From: Anisodus tanguticus
Taxonomy: Eukaryota > Streptophyta > Magnoliopsida > Solanales > Solanaceae
Length of the DNA stretch: 64,000 bases
Direction: 5' to 3'
Assembly: GCA_034509755.1 (NCBI GenBank)
Contig: CM067544.1
Coordinates: 9,403,501-9,467,500, forward strand
Shown here: positions 23,377 to 34,870 of the stretch, piece by piece
Numbering within the stretch: the stretch's first letter is position 1
Layout: every line of letters begins with the position of its first letter
The notes under the pieces: generated by a model
Database searches by the model: none
What the model was told of the DNA's origin: nothing
The model's input: only the letters and a program-made list of their open reading frames with translations
Program-made: the position numbers and the translations under genes

Positions 23377-23556
23377 GATCAAATCAAGTACATTAAGCCG
23401 AATTTTTGGACCATGCTACTTTTTATAGTCACAAATTTTATTGAAAATCCACTGAAAGGACATTTTGAGGGCATACCACAGACACAAGTATTGGAGCTTT
23501 TTTTGAGATATTTTTGCTGCAATTTCTTTGCAAGTTTCAACATTTTTTTAGAATTT
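23377..23556. other. 3' flank of the NIP gene up to the direct repeat
   Basis: AT-rich, probably mostly 3' UTR. Ends exactly where the ~780-bp direct repeat begins, so the repeat-bounded unit lies about 180 bp past the NIP stop codon. Confidence 0.4.
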
Positions 23557-24335
23557 TATCATCTTCTCTCCCAGTTTACTTCTTTTCATCACCCACGTTA
23601 CATTACATTTCCTTGAAAAGTTGTAGGTTTAAGTATATCAGAAAAGTTAATCAAGAAGGAAAAGTTGAGTCGAGAGATGACTATCTTTCTTTAAGACAAA
23701 ATTGTCTCGTATAGATGTTTTTACTTTATTGGATTATAGACTCCCAAGATAAAACAGCAACAACTAACAATACAAAGCTATTAATGTTGATTCCGACGAA
23801 GAAAAAAATATTGAACAGATTGACAAGAGAGGAGATGATTTTCTTGTTTTGTTTTTTCGTGTGTTTGAATTGAACAGTAATGTTCCATTTATAGGTGAAG
23901 AAGAGGAAGGATTCTGACTGATGAAGTCATATCCGTTGGCTGGTGTTGTTTGGAGAAGATAGAGTCGTTGCAACGTTTTCAAAATCTTTAGAGACTCAAA
24001 GTGCTAATAAGAATATTTCGGGACCAAAAGAGAATTTCGGAAGAAAACCCGTGACCCGTCCCGGACCGGGGCGGGTGGGCGGCGCGTGGAGGATTAGCCC
24101 CGAACCCAAACTCACCTAGGTAATCACCCTTCTTAAAACTTGGGTCACCCCTTGGTGCCCAAACTCTTACTCAAAACTATAGTTAATATAGTCTTCAATC
24201 CTTCCATATTCAACCGATATGGGAGTTCTATTATTTGGCCAAATCAATCATCTATTTGTGTATCAAACACTTTACTTTGTGCATCAATATCTTTTCATTC
24301 CTCAACGAAATTTGACGATACTTGACACTAATATC
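23557..24335 (-). repeat. Left direct repeat (LTR-like copy A)
   Basis: Matches 30487-31268 along its whole length with scattered substitutions and a few small indels. It starts TATCATCTTCTCTCCCAG and ends TTGACACTAATATC. It contains a short GC-rich patch (about 24050-24095) and a TATGGGAGTTCTATTATTTG block. Confidence 0.85.
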
Positions 24336-27300
24336 GTGCGCGCCCGTTTTTCACCAACGGTCGTGACACACAAGCGTGTTTGATTCAATGCTTGAGAAAT
24401 CGTCACCTAATTATTCTTCGGTGATTTAAGGCACCTAGATATACATAGAAATGCTACAAAATGAACTCCGATTAATGATCTGCGAAACTATAAGATTCTA
24501 GGTAAGGGTTCTCTATTATCCTAAAGGAAAGAGATTAGTCATCCTTTAAGATCCGCTAACTTACGATTATCCGATCAAACCAAGATTAATTATTATACTA
24601 AGAAAATGAATGTTTAAAAATATAAAGTTGATTAAAAGGATATTGCAAATAATTAATTTAAAAGATGCATTTTGACAACATAATTTTTTTTACCATTTTT
24701 AACTTTTCGAAGAATCTCGCAAAAGTGTTTGCAGTTTTGAGAAATAAATTCCCGACAAAGATCTGACAAAAAGTAGGCATGTCATTTTTTTTTGAAAACA
24801 CATGTAAAGTTAATTTTGGATAAAAGTAAGCATTTTTATTCCATTGTTTACAAAATATATGCAAAGTTGATTTTTTAAAATAAAAGTACACATTTGTGTG
24901 ACATTGATTTATAAAGTACATATAAAGTTGATTTTTGAATAAAGGTATGAATTATTTATAAAATACATATTTTTTGCAATTGATATTAAGGAGGAAAACA
25001 ATTGGTTTATAATGCAAATAAGTGATTTATGGAAATCATTTTGTTATAGCGAATCAAATGAAAACAAACCTTATTTATGTGATTAATAGTGCGAATAAAA
25101 GATGACCAAATCATTTTGAAAAGTTTGAATATACATGACGAGCCTAAAATAAATAGACTAGCGGAATGATTTCCTATTTTAAACTATCCGAGCCTAAAAA
25201 TAAATAAACTAGCGACGGGTTTCCAATTTTAAAATATCCTATTAATTTAACAATTCAAGGTCTAATTATTCTAAGTATCCCAATAATCGCACAAACATTA
25301 AATAATTATTACAACCCGAAAAATAAAAGCGGTATTAAAGGAATTGAAAGCAACGACTAAGGCGGATGACGACGTCATCCCCCCCTATTTGTTTAGGAAT
25401 CACAAGTGTAGGAGAATGCAAGGAATGTGGATGCGGGTCTTCATTTGACAATAGCCATGATGAGTCTCATAACGAGACTCTTCATTGCTCCCGATGCATT
25501 TCATGTAAATGAAAGAAGAGAAAAGGATTAATAGACGGAACATGAAAATATGTACATAAGCAAATGTAAAGAAATAATTCATGAAAGGTAATATGTTGTT
25601 GGGCATCATGTTTGACACAACATAGGTAACAAGAAAGCGATAAGGGAACATGTTTCATATTCTGATTATAGGGTCTTTAAGCACACATCATTTTTGTATG
25701 CAAACAAATTCTCACTTAAGCGAAACAAGTTTCTGATAAGTACAAGTCAATGGAACCAAACTCTCATCATGTTAGGTCATTTTACCTAGACATAGATGCT
25801 AATTTATACAAGACAAGTCATACACAGCGTGTATTCAAACCATATTGGACCTTGGAAACCAACACACTCATCATGTAAGTATATTATCTTTAACAATTCA
25901 TTTCAAACTCAGACAAGCTCAAGTTGACATGCTCTGGCATCCAAAGTCAACTACAACATATCTTATATTACCAAAGTAAACTCCTACAATTATTATTTTA
26001 GTGATGGAAACCATCCTAAACAGAAACACACACTCCAGAAGCTCAAACTGAACATACTAAGCATATAGTGTATTTAACAGAGCATAAACACAGTTTCACT
26101 CATGATTAAAAGGGCCTCGAGATATCAGCGGGAACATTAGATTAACTCATCAATGCACACCAAGCCAACAGTCTTTTCTAAATATTTTTGTTAACTAATA
26201 TGTTGGTTCTAACTGTTCACATTAACATAGAACATGCTAGGTTACCACAAGCTACCTAACAAACTTGAAATCTATACTGACACATAATTAACTATTCCAT
26301 AACTAACAAGATGAGTATTAGAATAACTGAAACAACATACATGAAATTCAATGGGTTTCCTAAGACAATATGGAGGACTTTTTAAACTTAAACACGCACA
26401 CAACAGTCAATAGTGATGAATGAGGCCACATTAATATTCTAAACTAAACAATGATCAACCTAGTTATGAATTCTATCACTTTAGACATGCATTTATGGCT
26501 AATATGACCTTAAACCGTCACACTGTAAAATCTATGCTCATAGAAAACAACCAAAAGTAGTCACAGCTTAATTCATTATACTTAAACCATGGTATGAACG
26601 AATGTATATAACCTAACCAATCATGATTAATAACTATTTATTGGACCAACAATGGCCTCAACATGCTAATATTCAACCTTGTAAACCTAAACAGTAAGTA
26701 ACAACTTGATAAATACACTTAATGCTTCAAAACAGTCATAATATAGCCAACATACATAATAATTAACCTAATAGGCTCAAGTAACACTCAACATTCATTT
26801 AAACATGCTTTAAACCAAATTAACAGACCTAAATAATAACTAAATTAAGCTAAAAACATTTAACCAACACGTAATCAAATCATAAAGATCACATAATGCA
26901 AATTAAATAGCAAAACCTAAAAAGGAGGTTCTTTCAATCCGGCAAAATGGAAGGCTTTGGCGTGTTAGTGAGTTTACGGACATTCTCCGGGCAGCGAACC
27001 GATGTGTCGTTTCGAATCGTCGATCCGCTCGGAGAAATTATTTTAGAATGATGATTTTCTGATTTAGAACTCTGATTTTTGGATTTCAGAAATTCTGATT
27101 TTAGACTGCTGATTTTCTGATTTTTGGACCCGGATTTTGACCCGACCGGGAAAACAGAAATGTAAAGAACAAGAGCAGATTTTGGGATTGGAATTTAGTG
27201 ACCGAAATGGAGTATTTCGGATTTTGACCCGACCCGAAACAGTGAAGAACAAAAAAGTATTTTCGGATGAAAATTGGGAAACTAAGAAAGAGTATTTTCG

Positions 27301-28222
27301 GACTAGAGAATTTAAGAAAAACAAAAGGGATATTTTCTAATCAAAACTTAAGAACAAAACAAACCATTTTTCAATTTCTTTTCGGATTATTTTGGACCCG
27401 AAACCTCTTTTCGATTTTGATTTGTATTTGGCTTTTCGGACATACAAAAAAAACTCAGTTTTCTATTTGGTATTTTTCGGACCCTTTTTCGACTTCGACC
27501 GGACCCCGAAAATGAAGAACAAATAGGTATTTATAGATGGATTCGGACCCCCCAAAAAAACCGAATTCGAATTTCAAAAATGAAAGGGGAAAAAGTCTGA
27601 TTTTTGGAACGGATTTGAAGGGGTAGGTTGCGGATTTTTGGGGATGGGGTAGGTGTGAGTGACGGGTGTTGGGTTGGTGGTGTCAGGGTGGTGGTTGAGG
27701 GCTGCGGATTTTGGGGGTATGTGGGGGTTCGGCCGAGGGCATGGTGAGAGAAAGAGAGGGGAGTTTAGGGTTGTTAGTGTTTAGGTTTAGGTTTTGTGAA
27801 ATAAAAGAGGGGTGTGGGTTTTGGGCTTGGACAAAAATAAAAGGGGGTTTTGGGCTGGGGTGTGGCCGGTTGAGCTTGGCGTTTTGGGCTGAAAGGGGTT
27901 GGTTTTTGTGGGTTGGGTAGAATATTTTAGGTGGGGGGAAATGTTATGGGTTTAAAATATAAAAGGGTTTTAAAATGCTTTGAAGAAAAAGTATAATTTA
28001 AATAAAATATAACGATGTGATAAAAAACAAAAACATAATATTTTCGAAATGCTTAATGCTTAATATAAAAATGTGATGTCGTTTTACGAAAATAAAATAA
28101 CATAAATATTAGGGTAAAAATTATGATTAGGATATTAAAAGGCAAATGATAGTAAAAAATGCGAATAATAAAAATAATAATAATAAAAAATGATATTGAA
28201 AATAGACGATGATATTAAAAGT

Positions 28223-28271
<49 letters not shown>

Positions 28272-28300
28272 TTAGGCCGAGGATCTAAAGGGGGTAACAG
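24336..28300. other. Long non-coding AT-rich stretch, probably LTR/UTR-type repeat DNA
   Basis: No open frame with recognisable protein. 24400-24560 has the look of terminal regions of large Ty3/gypsy elements (GGCACCTAG, AAGGGTTCTCTATTATCCTA). 24660-24960 holds three or more diverged copies of a ~60-bp phrase (ATGTAAAGTTGATTTT, AATAAAAGTA). 25139-25245 holds two copies of GAGCCTAAAATAAATA...TATCC. 27040-27520 repeats GATTTTCTGATTT and TTTTCGGACCC phrases. 27600-27930 is G-rich on the plus strand. Assignment to a gypsy element is from memory of sequence style and is weak. Confidence 0.35.
28225..28271. repeat. (TA)n microsatellite
   Basis: Uninterrupted TA dinucleotides for about 47 bp. Confidence 0.95.
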
Positions 28301-28616
28301 ACTGAGAAGGAATCAAGATATAAGGGATTGATAAATTAAAGGATAATTGAAGAATGCAGAGAGTAAATAAAGTACAACTTACAATTCAAGGTTCCAGTTA
28401 TGGAAACCATGGATCACAAGGTTCTGCAGGAATTTAAATCAAATAGGCGGTTGAACCGGCCAAGTATTTAATGCGGAATTTAAAGAATTTAAATGCATAA
28501 AGTATTTTAAAAGATTAGGCGGTATTACCGTCCATAATCGTATTCATATAAAATTGGAATTTTACAAAGATAATTATCTAGGAGATGAACCTTGGGTATT
28601 TCAGGGGTATTTGGAT

Positions 28617-28664
28617 CATATGATATGTGTCATATGATATGGGTCATATGAACTGAATCATATG
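28617..28664. repeat. Four CATATG palindromes at exact 14-bp spacing
   Basis: CATATG occurs at 28617, 28631, 28645 and 28659. The first three sit in near-identical TCATATGA contexts. The array lies about 130 bp beyond a TATA-like box when read on the minus strand. Confidence 0.85.
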
Positions 28665-28796
28665 GGTATTTAGAGAAGGTATTTAAGGTATTTTAATTCT
28701 AACCTAAAAGGGGATTTCTGTAAGGACTCTCAATGAAAGAACTTAGAAGAAACTTGAAAGAAAAAAGCTTATCTTCCTATGGGAGGGGGAGTCTCC

Positions 28797-28803
28797 TTTT
28801 ATA
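28797..28803 (-). promoter_or_regulatory. Candidate TATA box on the minus strand
   Basis: TATAAAA within CCTATAAAAGGAG on the minus strand, followed about 30 nt downstream by a C-rich tract (CTCCCCCTCCC) and a CT-rich leader-like stretch. It is a good match to plant and retroelement TATA boxes. It would drive transcription away from the minus-strand ORF toward 28,300 and below. No transcript evidence. Confidence 0.45.
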
Positions 28804-29062
28804 GGAGTTTTACATAGGAATAGGAATTTGACTATTCATTTAACTATTCACCCGCATCATCTGTCATATTCATCCGAGTGGAGAATCACTGTTCTTCCTT
28901 TTGGCATTTTCTCGAATTATTGCGGAGAATCTTTGCTTTTGTTTTGCTTTTGCTTTTTCATTTTGAAAGTGGCTTTTTCCTGCACTTTCTCTTGTCGGGC
29001 ATTTTCTTTTGTTGGGGAATGAATTCCACTCCGGGTATTTTGAATTCTTTTGGCAATTTTGT

Positions 29063-30522
29063 TCAGAATCCACTATTGCCAAATACTAGACTGTCTTCAT
29101 TCTCAATCTCTGGTTCTTCTTCTTCTGACGAAGAGCCTTGTTTGGATGAAGATGGTGCAAATTTCATAATTATGGCTTGCATTTCTTCTGGAGTTTTGGT
29201 CATTGCAAGCATTGAAGCCATCTGGGATTTTTGTGAAAGGAACTGAGTGTGCTCCTTTGTTTGTAGTGGTGCCGGTGACCTTTGTGAGGACGCCTGTAAG
29301 GGAATGAGTTTTTGGGTATCTAACCATTCTTGGACTTTTGGTGGTGCGAGACTTTTGGGTATTTTAAAGCTATCCCACCATCGAATTTTGAACCTTCTTC
29401 GGATAATAGGAATTTTATCTTCCGAATAGTCTATGAACCATGTAAAAACCCATGGTAAGTGGAATTTTGTGTGAAAAATGTGTAGAGGCACAAATCTCTT
29501 TTCGTCCTCGGAAGGTTTGAACTGGGATTTAAAGAGGCCGAAGGATTTAGTGACTTCTGGTTTTTGTATGTCTATGGTGGATCCAAATTGTTCCCACCAT
29601 GAGTTCCACCATGTTGGAAATTGTGATGGAGCACGTGAGGTATCAAAATGAAAAAGCCAAGTGTGGCTTAGGCTGGTATTTTGGATAAAAAAGGAATTGA
29701 ACCAAGCTTGTTGGTAATCCCAGTAATTAAAAGGAATATCAAAGAACGGTTCATTTTTGTGGGTGTCTGGGAAATTTAGTAGTTGTGACAGGTCATTCCC
29801 CCAATCAATAGGAGCAATTACGCTGAGAATTTTGCAAATTGAATAAGAGGGATCCGGGTTTTTCTTGAAAAAAATTTTTTAATTGTTGCTGATCCTGATA
29901 TTTCCAGGATAGCCTGATAAAAATATGGGGTTTTTAAAATATCCCATGATTTATAAAAACACTTTTGTCCAAAATAATTTTGTAATGCTAAAAAAGGGTC
30001 TTCATTAAAATATCTTTTTTCAAGAGTTACAATATTTTGAAAAAATGGTTTTACGAAAAATTTTGGAGCGGATTTTTTGGGGACTTGTGGTACCACAAGT
30101 TGATTTTTTGAAAATTGTTTTTGAGAAAGGTTTTTTGAAGATTCTTCTTTCTCGGTTTGTAGTTTTGAAAAATCTTTTTGAGAAAGGGTTTTTGAAGATT
30201 CTCCTTTCTCGATTTTTGTAAAATTTTGAGAGGTTTTTTCCTCTCCCGAGCTTTGGGCAACTTCTTGTTTGGTATTTTGGAGTTGCATCAATGCCTGCTG
30301 TACTTCTGGTGAATTTGCCAGGAGTTGTAGGAGTTTTTCCGCCGTCATTTCTGGTGTTTTTTGTGCGGAAGCAGCAATATTTTCCTTTTCTTCTTTCACG
30401 ACAATGTCATACCATGACGGTTTTTCAGAAATTTTTCTTTTTCTTCTTTTGAGGGTTTTTTTGGAGCCATGACGGTAGGAATTTACTATCATCTTCTCTC
30501 CCAGTTTACTTCTTTTCATCAC
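29063..30522 (-). pseudogene. Retroelement-like ORF of unknown family, one frameshift
   Basis: Two minus-strand open stretches join at a homopolymer (A7 then T6 at 29868-29880) where the frame shifts. The first (30522-about 29880) begins Lys/Arg-rich, then has a helix-prone part (AEKLLQLLANSPEVQQALMQ), two similar Lys/Ser-rich repeats around SSKTLSQKDFSKLQTEKEES, and a Phe/Tyr-rich block (FALQ-like: DPFLALQNYFGQKCFYKSWD). The second (about 29880-29063) is open for ~270 codons, Trp-rich, with WFIDYSEDKIPIIRRRFKIR and an acidic end (SSSEEEEPEIENED). I recognise no RT, protease, integrase or zinc knuckle. The position next to an LTR-like repeat and the basic N-terminus suggest a gag- or ORF1-type structural protein; this is inference. 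Whether the start is the ATG at 30522, inside the repeat, or one near 30470 is open, because an A-run at 30458-30464 may hide another one-base shift. Confidence 0.6.
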
Positions 30523-31268
30523 CCACGTTACATTACATTTCCTTGAAAAGTTGTAGGTTTAAGTGTATCAGAAATGTTAATCAAGAAGAAAAGGTGAGTC
30601 GAGAGACAACTCTCTTTCTTTAAGACAAAATTGCCCCGTATAGATGATTTTACGGTATTGGACAATAGTCTTCCAAGATAAAACAGAAACAACTAACAAT
30701 ACAAAGCTAGTAATGTTGATTCCGGCAAGAAAAAGTATATTGAACAGATTGCCAAGAGAGGAGATGATTTTCTTGTTTTGTTCTTTTCGTGTGTTTGAAC
30801 TGAACAGTAATGTTCAATTTATTGGTGAAGAAGAGGGCGGATTCTGACTGGTGAAGTCATATCTGTTGGCTGGTGTTGTTTGGAGAAGATAGAGTCGTTG
30901 CAACGTTTCCTAAATCTTTAGGGACCAAAGTGCTAATAAGAATATTTCAGGACCAAAAGAGAATTTCGGAAGAAAGTCCGTAACATGTGACCCGTGACCC
31001 GACCGGGTGGCGGCGCGCGTGGGGCTTAGCCCCGAACCCAAGCTCACCTAGGTCCTCCCCATTCTTAAAACTTGGGTCACCCCTTGGAGCCAAACCCTTA
31101 CTCAAAACTATAGTTAATTTAGTCCTCAATCCTTCCATATTCAACCGATGTGGGAGTTCTATTATTTGGCCAAACCAATCCATCTCTTTGTGTCTCAAAT
31201 AACTTATTTTGTGCATCAATATCTCTTTCATTTCTCAACAAAATTTGACGATACTTGACACTAATATC
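30487..31268 (-). repeat. Right direct repeat (LTR-like copy B)
   Basis: Partner of 23557-24335. The putative coding region begins within or just left of its inner end, which would leave little or no room for a primer-binding site. The GC-rich patch at about 30990-31035 differs from copy A by small indels. Confidence 0.85.
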
Positions 31269-31457
31269 ATCTATTCATTTAGTATATTAGCATGTGCGAA
31301 GAAACGATGTTTCCGACATGCGGAACCCATGTATCTAAGTCATTAAAGATGGAAAAAATCCAATCTCATATAGTTAAATTTCCAACAAAAGTAAACTAGA
31401 GGGCTGATATGTAGGTCTGCCAGGGTTGGTGGATGTTGAAAAAAAGCATGTATATAT

Positions 31458-31620
31458 TTTTTGAAATATCGTAGAAGAATAAATGTAGGTATATGTTTTT
31501 GAATTATCGTAGAAGAATAAATGTAGGTATATGTCATTTCCTATTTAATGTTTCAACTTGACAGAGGTCCTTTATATGTCATTTCCCATTTAATGTTTCA
31601 ACTTGACAGAGGTCCTTTTA
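31458..31620. repeat. Two adjacent tandem duplications
   Basis: A ~39-bp unit (ATCGTAGAAGAATAAATG, then TAGGTATATGT) occurs twice at 31458-31534. It is followed by a ~46-bp unit (ATATGTCATTTCC, then GTTTCAACTTGACAGAGG) occurring twice at about 31529-31619. Copies differ by one or two bases each, so both duplications are recent. Confidence 0.85.
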
Positions 31621-31835
31621 TTATCTATATAAAATAATATGTATGTTCTCTTAATTTTCTCTTCAAATATTGTATTGTGTAATGCTATTCATCCCCCTTA
31701 AGGAGCACACATGTATGTCAAAAGGATAACATATTTTGACAATTACCTAATAACTCCTCCATTAAAAGAAAAAAAGAGAGGAAAATATCCTCTGTAGTTT
31801 GATGTTTTATTATATTGACCTTTGCAGCTTTTTAG

Positions 31836-32488
31836 TAGGTGTTTGGTCATTGCGATTTGGAATCATGATTTCATATTTTAATTTTAAATTAATGTTTATT
31901 TATAAAATTTGCACAAAATTGCAACTTCAACTTCAAATGTGATTTTAAATACCAAATTCTCCAAAAAGTAAGATTTGGAATTTCAAATCATGAATTTTTT
32001 AATGTAAAATTAGACCCACAAGTTTATATTTTGTAAAAAAGATCTATAAGTTGCTAGACATATTTTTTAGACATAAAACTTAACTCAAAGTAACAATATT
32101 AGTTCGTCTTCTCAGTCATCTGATCGAAAATGCATGCTCGACATAAAGAGATTCTCCGTATCATGTGAGAGACTTATATTAAAGAATAGTTACATTATAA
32201 ATCATGTTCAATTTTTCTTTTATTGAACTAAAATTTGATCAATTAAGGTTGTATTTTTTAGAAATGTCTTTTAGTAGCGTATTAAATTTGTTATAAACTA
32301 TAGTTTACTCATTAGGCAAGATCGTATAAGAATTGGGGACGTTTTGATAGTTTTCACAACTTGTGGGATTTTCATGTTTCCGAGAAAAATACAGCTTAAG
32401 ATATTCAAATTGTATTTCCAAACAAAACTTTAACTTCAGATCAACCTGATTTCAAATTATTAATTTCAAATTATGTCTAAACTGGGCC
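31836..32488. mobile_element. Possible hAT-type MITE, decayed
   Basis: The left end AGGTGTTTGGTCATTGCG and the reverse complement of the right end AGGCCCAGTTTAGACATAAT are rough inverted repeats. Both are followed by ATTTGGAA/ATTTGAAA. No 8-bp duplication could be confirmed. Confidence 0.4.
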
Positions 32489-32864
32489 TCAGTTTCTGAC
32501 GGTTAAATGAGCTAAAGATTCCCAATCAAATTGTGTGCATGCATACCAAAGCCACTTTCTAATCCTCATTTATTCCGTTTTCTTTTTTGTTGTGTGTGTA
32601 TGTTTTAATGATGTTATTCTAGATTAAATAACTTAAATTGTCATTTGACTATATCAAATTCTCTATCAAAATCACGTATGTTTGTTTTGTATCATAAAGC
32701 CACTCAAATTAGAGTAATATATCAACAAAATCATTATAGCCACAAAACTAAAAGAATAATTACATAAATATTCCCTCAAGTTTGATCCTCCTTTGTGACA
32801 GACTTACCTCTCTTGTTTTACCTTTTTTAACTTTATTATTATTATTATTATTATAAGAAAATGT

Positions 32865-32993
32865 ACAACAACAACATACTAGTGGAATCTAACATCGTGG
32901 GGGTCTGAGGAGGGTAGAGTGTACACTGTACACAGACCTTACATCCATCTTGGTAGGTAGAACAGTTGTTTCCGGGAGACCCTCGGCTTAAGA
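32865..32993 (-). mobile_element. TS/RTE-type retroposon tail, 129 bp
   Basis: On the minus strand it runs from GCCGAGGGTCTCCCGG to a GTTGTTGTTG tail, the shared 3' end of the RTE LINE family in this window. It is flanked by imperfect 17-bp duplications (32848-32864 and 32994-33010, both ending AAAATGT), which mark it as a retroposition event. A (TTA)n run precedes it on the left. Confidence 0.8.
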
Positions 32994-33010
32994 CTATTAT
33001 AATAAAATGT

Positions 33011-34657
33011 AATTTAATTAATTTTTCCTTTATGAGTATATTCTTTTGTTTAATTGATTTCTAAATATATTTTTTTCAAAGAAAAAATATTTCCATCTCC
33101 CTTGTTATTCACGTGGCAATTCATAGGAAAATATTTAATACGTTGTGTAATAAAATTTCATTTCAATTGAAATGTAGTTTTTCTGAAAGATAAAGTTTTA
33201 TAATTTGAAGAAAAAAATATCATAAAGATTAAAATTCAAATATATCAGTGTTCAGATATAGATAAAGTTGTAGATAAGCTCTTATTAGCTAACCGTAAAT
33301 TAATTATTTCAAAAAATTATGAAATATTTCGTAGACTATGGTTGAAAGACAATTTAAGTTATAGACTATGATATTCTAATGTGCCAAAAAAGGGTAAAAA
33401 TTTAATCATATTAATACAAGAGCCAAATATATTATTCATAAAATTATTTTCAAAATGATTCCACTCGTCTTACTTTTAAAAGAAGTATGGTTCCAAATAT
33501 GCAAAATTCATGAAAATTTTCATACTCCCAATCTAAAATGATCATCGAGCTTGAAAATGCTATTTGTATTATTTTGTTTCTTAATTGTTCAAATATTTCG
33601 TAGAACTATATATTTTACATCATAATTGAGCCCTTGAAAGTAATTATACGATATATAATTATCTAAAGTTAAGACCAAAGTTTCTACTAAATTTTGGAGG
33701 AAATAATCTCTCGTGTTCACTTATAATTTAAATATAAAAAATAATCCTACAAAATCTCTTGTATTTTTTATAAATAAAATTATACGACTAAAATAATTTG
33801 TTTAGGGAACTGAAAACCAAAATTGTAAAAACTTTGCCACTACCCAATGCATGTATGATGATAGTACTCACAAAAGGATACAAGATACAATTGAATTTAC
33901 ATTTGATTTCTCTCTTTCAATTTGGGCAATTTTTACTAATGGTTACTCAACTTTTACTTTATTACAATAGAATTAATAAATTATTTTTCTTAACAAAATA
34001 TCACTAAACTAGTCTTTAATTTCCCTAAAACAACGTACCTCCCCATCAATTTTTGCACTACCACGACCTCTTACTCTAATACGTCCACTCATCATCAATG
34101 GGGTTCAAAAAATATAACCGAGCATGAGCACTATTAAAATGATTAAAAGAATATATTTTTGTTTTACATGGGCATAATTAATCTAGACGGGAATTTTAAA
34201 AAATAGAGACACATAAAGAATAAGCCATCTAAAAATCCTTTTTTCGCTTAGCATATTGAATCCTCATCGTCTAGTAGAGACCAACTATCGAAGAGGATGA
34301 ATAGAAAAAAAAGAAACATTGAATTATTTTTTGTTAATTTGTTAATATTCTTCTTTAATAAGCCTTCAGATGAAATAATGATGCAGAGGATGAATTAGAA
34401 CCCAAAATAATCTTCGACATTCCTATATCAATAATTATGGAAGTTAGAAAGTAAAAGGAAATATATTTTACCTAGATTCAACTTTTAAGACACAAACAAA
34501 AATACATTACCTAGTTAATTTTAAAATACGATTATGCAAATATCCTGCCATAATGCAAAGAAGGGTTCCAAATATATGAATATTTTTTTCTATTTAATTT
34601 TCTATTCGGTGTTCATTATATACATTTTGTTATTAAACAAACGTAACTCAAATTATT
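33011..34657. other. Intergenic, upstream of the Deg7 gene
   Basis: Very AT-rich. No open frame with recognisable content, no RNA gene, no delimited repeat. Short frames at 33798-34007 are chance. Confidence 0.45.
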
Positions 34658-34663
34658 CACGTG
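34658..34663. promoter_or_regulatory. G-box (CACGTG) upstream of the Deg7 gene
   Basis: TTCACGTGCTAG centred about 210 bp before the start codon, a usual distance for plant bZIP/bHLH binding sites in proximal promoters. Function is inferred from position only. Confidence 0.4.
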
Positions 34664-34870
34664 CTAGATGTAACTAAATATTAAAGCATTTGTCATAGTA
34701 GCTTACAAGAGTCACCATCAACAAAAGATGTTTCATTAAATGATAACAAGTTGAAGGGGGGCTACAAAATCAACAACGTAACGCACTCCGCCGTCGATTC
34801 GTTGAAACAACATCCGCCGGACTAGTCTCTCTCATTTTTGTACTGTCGAGAGAAAAATTAGGGTTTTGAA

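Larger units (their letters stand above)
23557..31268 (-). mobile_element. 7.7-kb repeat-bounded retroelement-like unit of unknown family
   Basis: Two direct repeats of almost equal length (23557-24335, 779 bp; 30487-31268, 782 bp) enclose 6.15 kb. Read on the minus strand, the unit would start TGATATTAGTGTCAAG, LTR-like, and its single coding region starts right at the inner edge of the right-hand repeat, as gag does after a 5' LTR. No canonical tRNA primer-binding site, no clear CA terminus, no target duplication and no reverse transcriptase were found. It could be a non-autonomous LTR retrotransposon or an integrated pararetrovirus-like sequence with terminal redundancy. The non-coding part (24336-28300) may include a separate insertion. 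Confidence 0.55.

Noticed and set aside
24050..24095. GC-rich patch as a possible CpG-island promoter
   Set aside because: It is present in both direct repeats and is only about 45 bp long; no start site context.
28878..29246. Plus-strand frame with hydrophobic start
   Set aside because: It is the antisense of the acidic and basic end of the minus-strand retroelement ORF.
23557..31268. The two ~780-bp repeats as a plain segmental duplication of NIP 3' sequence
   Set aside because: The NIP 3' flank (23377-23556) is not present beside the second copy, the repeats end together at both sides, and a retroelement-like ORF abuts one of them; an element-bounded origin fits better, though not proven.
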